Positions 32,513 through 40,371 of a stretch of 51,086 nt of DNA are shown here, in pieces. Origin of the DNA: a virus; the IMG/VR virus record IMGVR_UViG_3300044451_000174, positions 74,722 through 125,807 of that record; one strand, written 5' to 3'. A program made the position numbers and the translations under genes. The first letter of the stretch is position 1; each line of letters opens with the position of its first letter. The notes beneath the pieces were generated by a model, which was not told the DNA's origin, made no database searches, and was given only the letters and a program-made list of their open reading frames with translations.

Positions 32513-33429
32513 TGGACAGAATTCTTGAAGCACTTCGGAAGCTGCTCCCAGAGGATCAACTCAACGAAGTAGCAGGCGCGATCAAGGCCGAACTCGGAGC
32601 GGCTCGTAAGCAACTTGAGTCCGAATACAACTCGAATTTGGAGAAGGCATACGAAGACCTTTCCGAAGAGTTGCAGACGGCTGAGAAGACGGCGTATGCC
32701 GGCTATCAGGAAGCATACGGCATCATCAACGAGCTTCGCAACCGTCTCGAAACGCAACGCGACGAGTTCAAGACGGCTCTGGACGAGGGCTTCGAGGAAG
32801 CCTACCAGATGTTGCTCGGCGAGCGTGAGAAGAACCGCAATCTCGAAATCGAGATGTACGAGGAATACGACAAGAAGCTCGCGGACGTGAAGGACTACAT
32901 GGTCGAGAAGCTCGATCAGTTCCTCCAGTTCAAGGGCGCGGAGATCTACGAACAAGCCAAGCGTGACGTGTTGAAAGACCCGCGTATGGCAGAACACAAG
33001 GTTGCTCTGGACAAGATCGTTGAGATCGCCAGCAACTACATGTCGGACGAAGAGTACACATTCGCTACTTCCGCCAAGCTGGAAGAAACGCAGAAGTCTC
33101 TTGAGGAAGCACGCGGTCAGCTTCGCATCATGGAAGCCCGCAACATCCGCCTCAGCACCGACAACACGAAACTGACGGAGCAAAACCGCCAAGCAGCTTC
33201 GGCACTGACCGAGAGCCGCAAGGTTGTTACCGAAAGTCGCCGCCGTGAGACGGCAAAGAATGAGAGAACTGAAAGAGTTGAACGTTCACGCAATGCGTCG
33301 GGGAGAGGCCAAACCCATACGGAAGAGGGCGTTGTGATCGCAGAATATGCGAACAACAGTAACTCTTCTGAAATCAACGAACTTCTTGTTCTGAGTGGTG
33401 TAACTCAGGGCGCGAAGAACGGCAAGTAA
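32512..33429 (+). CDS. Prohead scaffold protein (T4 gp22-like)
   Basis: 305 residues, almost entirely charged helices and coiled coil (VAGAIKAELGAARKQLESEY; SLEEARGQLRIMEARNIRLS), rich in Glu/Lys with no hydrophobic core. Position directly between protease and major capsid protein and coupling to the protease match T4 gp22, the internal scaffold around which the shell forms. The C-terminus (SSEINELLVLSGV) is a probable capsid-binding helix. Confidence 0.88.
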   Translation: MDRILEALRKLLPEDQLNEVAGAIKAELGAARKQLESEYNSNLEKAYEDLSEELQTAEKTAYAGYQEAYGIINELRNRLETQRDEFKTALDEGFEEAYQMLLGEREKNRNLEIEMYEEYDKKLADVKDYMVEKLDQFLQFKGAEIYEQAKRDVLKDPRMAEHKVALDKIVEIASNYMSDEEYTFATSAKLEETQKSLEEARGQLRIMEARNIRLSTDNTKLTEQNRQAASALTESRKVVTESRRRETAKNERTERVERSRNASGRGQTHTEEGVVIAEYANNSNSSEINELLVLSGVTQGAKNGK

Positions 33430-33462
33430 CTTACCAACAACCCACCTGTTAACAGGAGTTAG

Positions 33463-34935
33463 ATGAACGCAAACGCAAAGTTCCTGAACGAAGCGCGGGA
33501 GTTGGAATCTCGTTGGGGTCGCACTGGACTTCTCAATGGCATCGAGGACAGGTACGTCCGCTCTGCCACGGCAGTATTGCTTGAGAACCAAAGACTCATG
33601 AACGAGGTTTCGACCGACACCTCAGACATCGCTCAGTTCAAGAGAATCTCGATTCCGCTGGTACGCAGAATCTACCCGCAACTGATTGCCAACAAGATCG
33701 TGTCCGTGCAGCCGCTGCTCGGCCCGACTGGTCTGGTGTACTACCTCCGCTTCCGCTACTCGTCCAACAAGGGCGCGATCCGTGGTGCGGACAACAACGG
33801 CGGCTTCCCCGGCGACGACGCCAACTCGCTGATGCAGCGGGCTGACGGTACGGCGAACCTCGACATATTTTTCACTCACCAGTTCGTTCAGAACGAGTCT
33901 ACCTCGACTGACGCCGGTGCGGTGACAACTGCGACCTACGCCCCGCTGGAACACACCCCGGTCCTCGCAGGCACCATGACGGGTACGGTCTACGTCGGCT
34001 CGACCGCCGTTCAGACCTACGTCGTGTCCTCGACTGGCGTGTTCACCTTCACGGCAATCGGCTCGCCGACCGTGTTCGCGAACACCACTGGTGGCACGGC
34101 CACTGGTACTGGCGTGGCTGGTACGACCCTGAACGTCACCACGGGTGAAATGACGGTCGTATTCAACTCCGCTCCTTCGAGCAACCACCTCGTATTGTCA
34201 TACGAGTATAACATGGAGTGCAACCAAGACCTCCCTGAGATCAACTTGGTGATCGAGTCGGAAGAGATCGCGGCGAAGACCCGCAAGCTCAAGGCCGTGT
34301 GGAGCTACGAAGCTCAACAAGACCTCCGCTCGCAGCACAACCTCGACGCGGAAGCGGAACTGACGGCGGTTCTGGCGCAAGAAATCAACCTTGAGATTGA
34401 CCGCGAAGTTCTTACTGACCTTCGTAACAACGCTGGTACAATCGCCGCGTGGGACTTCAACACCGCGCTTGGTGAAACGATCAAGGAAAAGTACGAATCT
34501 CTGTACGTCAAGATCGTTGAGATCTCGGCAGTCATCCACAGGAAAACCCTGCGTGGTGGTGCCAACTGGCTCGTGACCTCGCCAGAAGTGGCGTCGATCT
34601 TCGAGACGGCGACGGCAGGTTTCGCACCGGCACCAAGTGAAACATTCACCTCGTCACTGGGTATCCAGTACGTTGGTACGGTCAACAACCGTTGGCGTTT
34701 GTACAAAGATCCGCTCTTTCCGACGAATCAAATTTTGCTTGGGTACAAGGGAGATTCGTACATGGATTCGGGTTACTTCTACTGTCCATATGTACCCTTG
34801 ACGCAGACCCCGGTCGTGTTGGACCCAGAGAGCTTCTGCCCGCGTAAGGGAATCCTCACACGTTATGGCAAGAAATTGCTCCGCGAAGGCTCAAAGTTCT
34901 ACGGACGTATGAGCATCGCAAACTTCGTGATCTGA
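33463..34935 (+). CDS. Major capsid protein (T4 gp23-like)
   Basis: 490 residues behind ACAGGAG. Family features: SATAVLLENQRLM near residue 40, PLVRRIYPQLIANKIVSVQP and FRYSSNKGAIRGAD, with the HK97-type core after about residue 250 (CNQDLPEINLVIESEEIAAK; RKLKAVWSYEAQQDLRS). A Thr/Val-rich beta insertion (about 165-250) is likely an exposed decoration domain. Near the C-terminus SGYFYCPYVPLTQTPVVLDP recurs in a small protein at 46167-46436. The N-terminus lacks a long T4-type propeptide. The gene is closed by a terminator at 34970-34995. Confidence 0.95.
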   Translation: MNANAKFLNEARELESRWGRTGLLNGIEDRYVRSATAVLLENQRLMNEVSTDTSDIAQFKRISIPLVRRIYPQLIANKIVSVQPLLGPTGLVYYLRFRYSSNKGAIRGADNNGGFPGDDANSLMQRADGTANLDIFFTHQFVQNESTSTDAGAVTTATYAPLEHTPVLAGTMTGTVYVGSTAVQTYVVSSTGVFTFTAIGSPTVFANTTGGTATGTGVAGTTLNVTTGEMTVVFNSAPSSNHLVLSYEYNMECNQDLPEINLVIESEEIAAKTRKLKAVWSYEAQQDLRSQHNLDAEAELTAVLAQEINLEIDREVLTDLRNNAGTIAAWDFNTALGETIKEKYESLYVKIVEISAVIHRKTLRGGANWLVTSPEVASIFETATAGFAPAPSETFTSSLGIQYVGTVNNRWRLYKDPLFPTNQILLGYKGDSYMDSGYFYCPYVPLTQTPVVLDPESFCPRKGILTRYGKKLLREGSKFYGRMSIANFVI

Positions 34936-34969
34936 TCACGGGTTCGGCGAACCAACAGCAACAAAAAGA

Positions 34970-34995
34970 AACCCCGGCCAAAAGCCGGGGTTTTC
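34970..34995 (+). terminator. Intrinsic terminator after the capsid gene
   Basis: Stem AACCCCGGC / GCCGGGGTT with loop caaaa and a T-rich tail. Confidence 0.92.
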
Positions 34996-35019
34996 TGCGT
35001 TTTTGCACTCACCTAGATC

Positions 35020-35304
35020 ATGAATAAGCAAGACCGAATGGGAATTGCCGGCGGCATCTGTACGCTACTTTGGCTGTGGAACTGCCGGCAGATCAAAAAA
35101 ATGGAAAACCCGAAGAGGCGTTGGGAGAAGATTTGTGCGTGGTTCTACCGCGACCCGCACGGATGGGTCGCACTCAACCGCCGCGTCGAACAGATCACTT
35201 GTTCTTCCGCACCCACTCGTCCAGAGCTTCCCAGAACTTGTCCGGCTCCTCATAAGCCATCGCGTGCTTCAAGCGGTTGTACTCTTTCCAGTACCTCTTG
35301 TTGA
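35020..35304 (+). CDS. Small membrane-associated protein candidate
   Basis: Up to 94 residues (MNKQDRMGIAGGICTLLWLW). Residues 7-20 are hydrophobic enough for a short membrane segment, followed by a basic Trp-rich part (RRWEKICAWFYRDPHGWVAL). The last 35 residues run over the 3' end of the J-domain gene and look non-native. No clear ribosome site. It may be real only in its first half. Confidence 0.45.
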   Translation: MNKQDRMGIAGGICTLLWLWNCRQIKKMENPKRRWEKICAWFYRDPHGWVALNRRVEQITCSSAPTRPELPRTCPAPHKPSRASSGCTLSSTSC

Positions 35305-35722
35305 ACTTGCTCTCCTTCGTCTCCATGCCTGCCCATAGATCGACTTCTGGCTCGATCTTCGCAATAGGTGCCGGCCGTGGACGCGGCCGAGGCTTGGGTC
35401 GCGGCGGGGGAACGTTAGGGCCAATAGGATTGCCCCAGATGTCGTGCGTGGGCGGCGGGGCGTCTTTGATCCAACTGTCTGGATTGGGCTTTGGAGGGCT
35501 GTAGGTGGGCGTAGGAGCCGCAGATGGCCGGTGGCGGGGCTGGCGGTAGTTCGGGTCGGTCAACGCATCATACGCATCCTGAACCTCACAGAAACGACGT
35601 GCGGCGTCGGCATCGCCTGGATTGCGATCCGGGTGAAACTCCTTTGCCTTCTTGCGGTATGCAGCCTTGATCTGTTCGGGTGTGGCGTTCGTTGCCACAC
35701 CCAGTACGTCATGATGTCCCAT
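35195..35722 (-). CDS. J-domain (DnaJ-like) protein
   Basis: 175 residues from MGHHDVLGVATNATPEQ. Residues 4-62 form a J-domain with the HPD motif (30-32, KEFHPDRNPGDADAAR), which stimulates the ATPase of host DnaK. A Pro-rich linker (PPPRPKPRPRPRPAP) leads to a helical C-terminus ending KFWEALDEWVRKNK. There is no Gly/Phe or zinc domain, so it likely recruits host Hsp70 to a specific task such as head or tail assembly. TAAATA lies four bases before the ATG. Confidence 0.88.
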   Translation of the reverse strand: MGHHDVLGVATNATPEQIKAAYRKKAKEFHPDRNPGDADAARRFCEVQDAYDALTDPNYRQPRHRPSAAPTPTYSPPKPNPDSWIKDAPPPTHDIWGNPIGPNVPPPRPKPRPRPRPAPIAKIEPEVDLWAGMETKESKFNKRYWKEYNRLKHAMAYEEPDKFWEALDEWVRKNK

Positions 35723-35726
35723 ACGG

Positions 35727-35732
35727 TATTTA
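35727..35732 (-). promoter_or_regulatory. TAAATA box, four bases before ATG
   Basis: Minus-strand TAAATA-ccgt-ATG at the J-domain gene, with no ribosome site between box and start. Confidence 0.4.
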
Positions 35733-35759
35733 CACTGCCTAAAATGATAACCAGAAGAG

Positions 35760-35766
35760 TAAATAA
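35760..35766 (+). promoter_or_regulatory. TAAATAA box for 35779
   Basis: TAAATAActCGGAGGtaacATG: AT box, Shine-Dalgarno and start in 22 bases. Confidence 0.45.
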
Positions 35767-35778
35767 CTCGGAGGTAAC

Positions 35779-35964
35779 ATGAGCAAGAAATCACACAAAG
35801 AGATCGAAAAAGAAGAGGAACGCACCGGCATCGACCTCGACGGCGACGGCGAGAAGGGCGAGTCCAAAGAACACAAAGATAAGATCGAGAAGGCCCGTCT
35901 CAAGAAATTCAAGGAGTGGCTTGTCGAAACGCACCCCGAAGAAGCGGAAAAAGCACAAGCGTAA
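35779..35964 (+). CDS. Small highly charged protein
   Basis: 61 residues (MSKKSHKEIEKEEERTGIDL), with CGGAGG upstream. It contains an acidic D-x-D-x-D-G-like loop (GIDLDGDGEKGE) reminiscent of a calcium loop, and ends with a helix KFKEWLVETHPEE. It overlaps the HNH gene by 44 bases. No family recognised. Confidence 0.7.
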   Translation: MSKKSHKEIEKEEERTGIDLDGDGEKGESKEHKDKIEKARLKKFKEWLVETHPEEAEKAQA

Positions 35965-36271
35965 GAAGACGAAGTTCCAACTGACTCTCGAATCGCTCGG
36001 CTTCAACACCTACACCGCGTACCTCAGATCCGACCACTGGACGGATTTCAAGAAGAAGTATTTCGACAAGCACGAAAAGGTCTGCTTCTGTTGTGGTGAA
36101 GACGCACGCGACCTTCACCACACGACCTACGAACACCTCGGAAGCGAACTTCAAAAAGACGTGAAGCCCCTCTGTCGGAAGTGCCACAAGAAGGTCCACC
36201 GGATGGTGAAGAGACGCCGCGCCCTGCTCGGCGAAGCTCACGAAGTCCTGAAAGCCACTTCCAAACGCTGA
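35921..36271 (+). CDS. HNH-type zinc-finger nuclease-like protein
   Basis: 116 residues with a TTG start preceded by AAGGAG. The N-terminus is very basic (KRTPKKRKKHKRKKTK). Residues 55-93 show the HNH pattern: C55-x2-C58, LHH at 65-67, and LCRKCHKKVH with C85, C88, H89 and H93. HNH proteins nick or cut DNA; small phage forms often assist DNA packaging or act as homing enzymes. It is nested between the charged protein and the papain-like protease. Confidence 0.82.
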   Translation: MSKRTPKKRKKHKRKKTKFQLTLESLGFNTYTAYLRSDHWTDFKKKYFDKHEKVCFCCGEDARDLHHTTYEHLGSELQKDVKPLCRKCHKKVHRMVKRRRALLGEAHEVLKATSKR

Positions 36272-36318
36272 AATCATCTGTGCTGGATAGATACCCACAA
36301 ACACCTCAGTGGGGAACC

Positions 36319-37086
36319 ATGCACAAAATCAAGCGATACGGTTGGAAACGCGGACTCCCGAAATACGGCGTTCCGAGGTTTGAAGCCCCGATGACCGCCG
36401 GGCCGCTCCCCAAGTACGTTGATCTCACGTCCCAAATGCCCCCGGTCTACGACCAGGGCGAACTCGGCTCATGCACGGCCAACGCCGCTGCCGCCCTCGC
36501 CCAGTTCCTGAACATGAGGGAAGGTTACAAGCCCTACACCCCGTCGCGGCTCGCCATCTACTACTGGGAACGAGTCATCGAGCGGACGGTTCACGAAGAC
36601 GCTGGAGCCTCGCTCACGTCGGCCGCACACGTTCTCGCTACCAACGGCGCACCCAACGAAACACTCTGGCCGTACAAGATCGACAAGTTCGCCGTCGCGC
36701 CGCCTGAGAGCGTGGTAGCGAACGGCAAGCAGCACATCGTCACCAAGCCGCTCAAGGTCAAGCAGAACATGGACGACATCCGGGCGTGTCTCGCGGCCGG
36801 ATACCCAATCATGTTCGGCTTCGTCGTCTACGACTCGTTCGAGAGCGAAGAGGTCGGCAAGACCGGATTGTTGTCAATGCCCAGAGACGGGGAACAACTA
36901 CTGGGTGGTCACGCCGTCGTCGCGGTCGGGTACGATGACACCACCAAACTCATCAAGGTACGCAACTCGTGGGGACCGAAATGGGGATGGAAAGGACACT
37001 TCAAGATGCCCTATTCCTACGTCCAAGACCCCGATCTTACAGACGACCTGTGGACCGCACATTACATCACCGGCTTCAAAGGATGA
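36319..37086 (+). CDS. Papain-like (C1A) cysteine protease
   Basis: 255 residues from MHKIKRYGWKRGL. Catalytic residues: Gln46 and Cys52 in VYDQGELGSCTANAAAA, His198 in LLGGHAVVAVGYDD and Asn216 in KVRNSWGPKWGWKGHF, i.e. the complete C1 set in the order Q-C-H-N. There is a short N-terminal region and no obvious propeptide or signal. Such peptidases are rare in phages; it could process virion proteins or attack host proteins. Own terminator at 37106-37132. Confidence 0.88.
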   Translation: MHKIKRYGWKRGLPKYGVPRFEAPMTAGPLPKYVDLTSQMPPVYDQGELGSCTANAAAALAQFLNMREGYKPYTPSRLAIYYWERVIERTVHEDAGASLTSAAHVLATNGAPNETLWPYKIDKFAVAPPESVVANGKQHIVTKPLKVKQNMDDIRACLAAGYPIMFGFVVYDSFESEEVGKTGLLSMPRDGEQLLGGHAVVAVGYDDTTKLIKVRNSWGPKWGWKGHFKMPYSYVQDPDLTDDLWTAHYITGFKG

Positions 37087-37105
37087 AACCTACAACGGTG
37101 TAAGA

Positions 37106-37132
37106 AAAACCCGGCAAATCGCCGGGTTTTTT
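37106..37132 (+). terminator. Intrinsic terminator
   Basis: AAAACCCGGC / GCCGGGTTTT stem, loop aaatc, T run. Ends the protease transcript. Confidence 0.92.
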
Positions 37133-37166
37133 CGCTTACTCACACTCAGGTAAAAGAAATTGCCGA

Positions 37167-37188
37167 AACTTGCAAATTTTTGCAAGTT
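37167..37188. promoter_or_regulatory. Palindromic operator candidate
   Basis: AACTTGCAAA-tt-TTTGCAAGTT, a perfect 10-bp inverted repeat ending six bases before the TATATA box of the GIY-YIG/HTH gene. TTGCAA inside its left arm lies 19 bases before TATATA and could be the -35, so a bound protein would block the promoter. Confidence 0.65.
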
Positions 37189-37194
37189 CAAGCC

Positions 37195-37203
37195 TATATA
37201 AAA
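37195..37203 (+). promoter_or_regulatory. TATATAAAA promoter element
   Basis: TATATAAAAcAGGAGGatggATG: AT box, ribosome site and start, downstream of the palindrome. Confidence 0.5.
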
Positions 37204-37214
37204 CAGGAGGATGG

Positions 37215-37958
37215 ATGCCATACGTTTACTTCGCTCAGGAGCCATACGATAAGGCCATCAAGATTGGAATTTCACATAACGTGAGAAAACGAATAGCCCA
37301 ACTTGAGAACAGCATGCCGCACAACTTGCAGATAATAGGAATGATGTCTGGCGATTTTGCCAAAGAGCAAGAGTTGCACATGATGTTCGAGCCGTATCGA
37401 ATCAAAGGAGAATGGTTCAAACCCGACAAAGCAATCTTGGACTATATCGAGAATAATGCCAGGATCACTGAAGTCCCGATGGATCTAAAAGAAGAAGTCA
37501 AGGAGATTGCCAAGAAGTCCAGAAAGCAAACGCCAGCGGTTAAGGAGTGCCGGAAGTTACTGGAGCTTGCGAACTATCGCGCAGAAGAGGCACAAGCCGA
37601 ACGAGTAATGACCATCGATCAGGTGGCACAACTCTTAGGTGTGACGACCGCGACTTTGCGAAACTGGGACAAAAACGGCAAACTCAAAGCTTTGAGAACC
37701 GAGGGCAAACACAGACGATACAAAGAATCGGATGTGACCGCCATCAGGAAGCAGATGATGACGGGAGCGGAGTTCATGATTCAAGGTACGACACCGAGAA
37801 CTTTGAAAGAAGAACTTGAAAAGATGTTGGCACAGTTTCAGCCTGAAGATTCGATCACACTTTCCATTCGCCACGACGCGCTGATGGACAAAGTAAGGAT
37901 CACAATCGATTCGGCCGACAGACTGTCCTCGACAACAAGAAGTTTTGGAATCAGATAA
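37215..37958 (+). CDS. GIY-YIG (T5orf172/MUG113-like) protein fused to a MerR-type HTH
   Basis: 247 residues, start after ACAGGAGG. Residues 3-75 match the MUG113/T5orf172 branch of GIY-YIG nucleases: YVYFAQEPYDKAIKIGIS, then HNVRKRIAQL and a His/Glu region ending GEWFKPD. After a helical linker, residues 132-175 are a MerR/excisionase-like winged HTH (TIDQVAQLLGVTTATLRNWD, then GKLKALRTEGKHRRY). A C-terminal domain of unknown type follows. The gene is AT-rich and has its own palindromic operator, so it probably regulates itself. It may be a homing-type nuclease with a DNA-targeting head, or a regulator. Confidence 0.82.
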   Translation: MPYVYFAQEPYDKAIKIGISHNVRKRIAQLENSMPHNLQIIGMMSGDFAKEQELHMMFEPYRIKGEWFKPDKAILDYIENNARITEVPMDLKEEVKEIAKKSRKQTPAVKECRKLLELANYRAEEAQAERVMTIDQVAQLLGVTTATLRNWDKNGKLKALRTEGKHRRYKESDVTAIRKQMMTGAEFMIQGTTPRTLKEELEKMLAQFQPEDSITLSIRHDALMDKVRITIDSADRLSSTTRSFGIR

Positions 37959-37989
37959 CAACCTCGGCGGTTTGCCGAAAGGATGAGAC

Positions 37990-38376
37990 GTGAAAAACAA
38001 CCTGTGGCTCAAGAAGGTGAAGAGGACTACCAAAGTCAGCTTCCGAAATCCCGTAGCCGAAACGACCAGTTCGCTCGAAGTCGAGATCGAGAAGTACAAC
38101 ATGACCCACAACGAAAAGCTCGCGGCGGTCGTCCAGGCCGCGCTCAAGCACTTCGCTGCGGAGATCAACGAACTGTTCCACCCGTCATGCGACATGACCC
38201 AATTGGAACGACGCAAAGCATTGGTCGCAAACGCGGAAGCCAAACAGGGCAAGCCGCTGTCCGAGCCAGTGATCGAAGACAAATTCGTGCGGTTGGCCGT
38301 CGAAGGCACCTGTTGGATTCCGATCCACAGCTACAGCAGCCGCACCGGGATCTGCGAGAAAGTGAGCCTGAAATGA
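37990..38376 (+). CDS. Hypothetical protein
   Basis: 128 residues with GTG start after AAAGGATGAGAC. It has a basic N-terminus (KNNLWLKKVKRTTKVSFRNP) and a helical centre (KLAAVVQAALKHFAAEINEL). Coupled to the next small gene by an ATGA overlap. No family recognised. Confidence 0.65.
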   Translation: MKNNLWLKKVKRTTKVSFRNPVAETTSSLEVEIEKYNMTHNEKLAAVVQAALKHFAAEINELFHPSCDMTQLERRKALVANAEAKQGKPLSEPVIEDKFVRLAVEGTCWIPIHSYSSRTGICEKVSLK

Positions 38377-38573
38377 AAGAAAGCACTTTGAAAACGCACT
38401 TCAAGGAAAAGAAAACCCTTGAACGAATGATCGAAAGGTTCGGGAAAGCGGAAACAGCCAAGCGGTTGGCTTGGCTGCATGATTGCGATGAACGAAAGGT
38501 TGGGTCGTTAGTAAAGCAATTCTTGGCCGGGGATCAGCCGAAAAGCGGTTTCCAGCCGGCGGGCCAGCGGTAA
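38373..38573 (+). CDS. Small helical protein
   Basis: 66 residues starting MKESTLKTHFKEKKTLERMI at the ATGA overlap with the previous stop. It is mostly charged helix; the part TAKRLAWLHDCDERKVGSLV may be a small HTH-like unit. Its last 40 bases overlap the end of the opposite glycosyltransferase gene. Confidence 0.55.
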   Translation: MKESTLKTHFKEKKTLERMIERFGKAETAKRLAWLHDCDERKVGSLVKQFLAGDQPKSGFQPAGQR

Positions 38574-39241
38574 ATCTTCGCCGCCTTCTTGAGAGCGTCC
38601 ATGTCGATCCGCTTCTTACCCATAACGCGGATTCGTTCGACGTGGTGATCTCGGTCCCAAGTGTTACTGCCGTGGAACGTGCGGCAGTAACACGTCCCGC
38701 CCTCCACAATGTGCAGCATGTTCTGCAACTTCAATTCCTTCTTCAACACCGTGTCCTCACCCTTTGACGCGGGCGGGTAGAACTTGCCGGCGCGACGATC
38801 AAGGAACAACGTCCCCTCGATCCCGTTCGGGTCCGCGACCCACGCCACTTCGTTCGTATCGCAGAAATAGTGCAGTTGTTCCTTCAGGACGACGGCCGGG
38901 TATTCGCCGTCGTGATGGCCCTTGTACTGCTCACTGATCCGCGTCGGCCCGTACCAGTCGTCATCGTCCCACTGGATCGTCAAGTCGCTCGGTGAATACT
39001 CCAGAGCGAGATTCCGAAGTTCTCCGAGTTTCCGTTTCCGGGCCGAGTGAAGCACGGAAACTTCACGGTCGTCACCCATGAGTTTCTTCAAAGCCTCATG
39101 CTCTTTGACATCCCCGTCGTTGACGATGAGCAAATGCTTATTGGGGTAGTCCTGCTTCTTGAAGTATTTGTAGCTCTGCTTGACCAGCGGAATCCTTCCC
39201 GTGGTCACCATCAGAGCGGTGATCATCGGGTAGTGCTTCAT
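38534..39241 (-). CDS. GT-A (family 2-like) glycosyltransferase
   Basis: 235 residues. The start ITALMVTTGRIPLVKQSYKY and HLLIVNDGD fit GT2 nucleotide-sugar binding, and LTIQWDDDDWYGPTRIS (about 87-103) is the metal-binding DxD block. GGTCYCRTFHGSNTWD near the C-terminus may hold the acceptor side. It overlaps the upstream GT gene by four bases (ATGA), so both are made together. Confidence 0.82.
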   Translation of the reverse strand: MKHYPMITALMVTTGRIPLVKQSYKYFKKQDYPNKHLLIVNDGDVKEHEALKKLMGDDREVSVLHSARKRKLGELRNLALEYSPSDLTIQWDDDDWYGPTRISEQYKGHHDGEYPAVVLKEQLHYFCDTNEVAWVADPNGIEGTLFLDRRAGKFYPPASKGEDTVLKKELKLQNMLHIVEGGTCYCRTFHGSNTWDRDHHVERIRVMGKKRIDMDALKKAAKIYRWPAGWKPLFG

Positions 39242-40299
39242 GCGACCTCCGTGCTGTCTTCGTTGCGTGAGCGGAAGTAGTCCCGCATTTGATCGCGAAG
39301 GCCAATCGACCTATCGGTCAACTGCCACAGCCCCTGGCTGTCGCGTTTGAGGTCCAAGTTCGGATCGTAGTTGTTGTCGAGCAGAATCTTCGAGCGTTCC
39401 TTGTAGCGGCGGTCCTTCTTCCGACCGTGCCAGTGGTGGAGGATGCTCCCCGGAACGTAACCGATGTTCCGACGAATGTGCCTCTCTGCCCGCTGTTCCC
39501 ACTCCAACATGTAATCGACAAAAGACTTGGACCAACCCGGCCCAATCGTCTCTTTAATCCGGCCGATCAAGCCGTAGGCCATGTACCAGTCGGCCGAACC
39601 GAGAACGGCCCAGTCGATCAACCCGCCGAGGGCGTTAATCGCTTCGCGGCGAGCGGCCCATGCGTAGCCTGGGTGCGCGTAATACGGACGCGGTTGCGGC
39701 TGGAGCTTGAGATTCCGTCCTTCGTAGCAGGACATCGTCAGTTCGCCCGGAGCGTGCTGCGGGAGGTCGAACCCGCCGTTCTTGTACCTGTTGGCGAAGC
39801 CGGTGTGGTTCTTGATTACCGAGAAGTCCGGTCCCAGATCGTGCGTGTGCGAGAACATCTGCACGATGTGGAAGTGTTGCAGTTGGTTCAGAGTCTCGTT
39901 CACCCAGTCCGGTCGCGCGAAGCTGATGTCGGGATCGATCCACGCGACGTACTCCCAGTCGGACGGCAGACGGGAAAACGCAATGTTGATCAGATTCTCT
40001 TTGTGCCAGACCTCGCTCCAAGTCCTTAGCTGGATGTGTCTTGGGTTGTCCTTGTGTGTGACGACGTGCGGACGGTTGCCGAACGCGGCTTCGGCGACCC
40101 AAAGCTGTGCGCCGGCGTCGTTGACCATCTTCTCGAATTTCTCGAAAAGGTGGTAGCGGGTGGCGTAGCGGCATGCGTTCGTGAGGGGAACGATGACGTG
40201 AAGTTTGCTTGGTTCCCAGATGAATGGGGATTCTGGTGTTGTGTGGTACGTCGGGAAGGCCGTCTTGACGTAGGCCGCTGGCTTGTCGTGGATTGGCAT
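39238..40299 (-). CDS. GT-A glycosyltransferase-like protein
   Basis: 353 residues. LHVIVPLTNACRYATRYHLF begins a GT-A-type domain; WEYVAWIDPDISFARPDWV holds the DPD metal motif, and HPGYAWAARREAINALGG and VLGSADWYMAYGLIG resemble the acceptor/galactosyltransferase-type C-terminal region. CAGGAAAGG upstream and a TATAAT-like element about 26 bases before the start (40326-40332). It pairs with the next gene in a two-enzyme glycan operon. Confidence 0.8.
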   Translation of the reverse strand: MPIHDKPAAYVKTAFPTYHTTPESPFIWEPSKLHVIVPLTNACRYATRYHLFEKFEKMVNDAGAQLWVAEAAFGNRPHVVTHKDNPRHIQLRTWSEVWHKENLINIAFSRLPSDWEYVAWIDPDISFARPDWVNETLNQLQHFHIVQMFSHTHDLGPDFSVIKNHTGFANRYKNGGFDLPQHAPGELTMSCYEGRNLKLQPQPRPYYAHPGYAWAARREAINALGGLIDWAVLGSADWYMAYGLIGRIKETIGPGWSKSFVDYMLEWEQRAERHIRRNIGYVPGSILHHWHGRKKDRRYKERSKILLDNNYDPNLDLKRDSQGLWQLTDRSIGLRDQMRDYFRSRNEDSTEVA

Positions 40300-40325
40300 T
40301 TGATCCTTTCCTGGGGTCTACTCGA

Positions 40326-40332
40326 ATTATAG
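40326..40332 (-). promoter_or_regulatory. TATAAT-like box for the GT-A operon
   Basis: Minus-strand CTATAAT 26 bases before the ATG at 40299. The 72-base gap 40300-40371 shows no terminator for the gene upstream. Confidence 0.4.
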
Positions 40333-40371
40333 CTAGGTAGGGACGCCGGCCTGCCGACTCGCCGTTCTACA

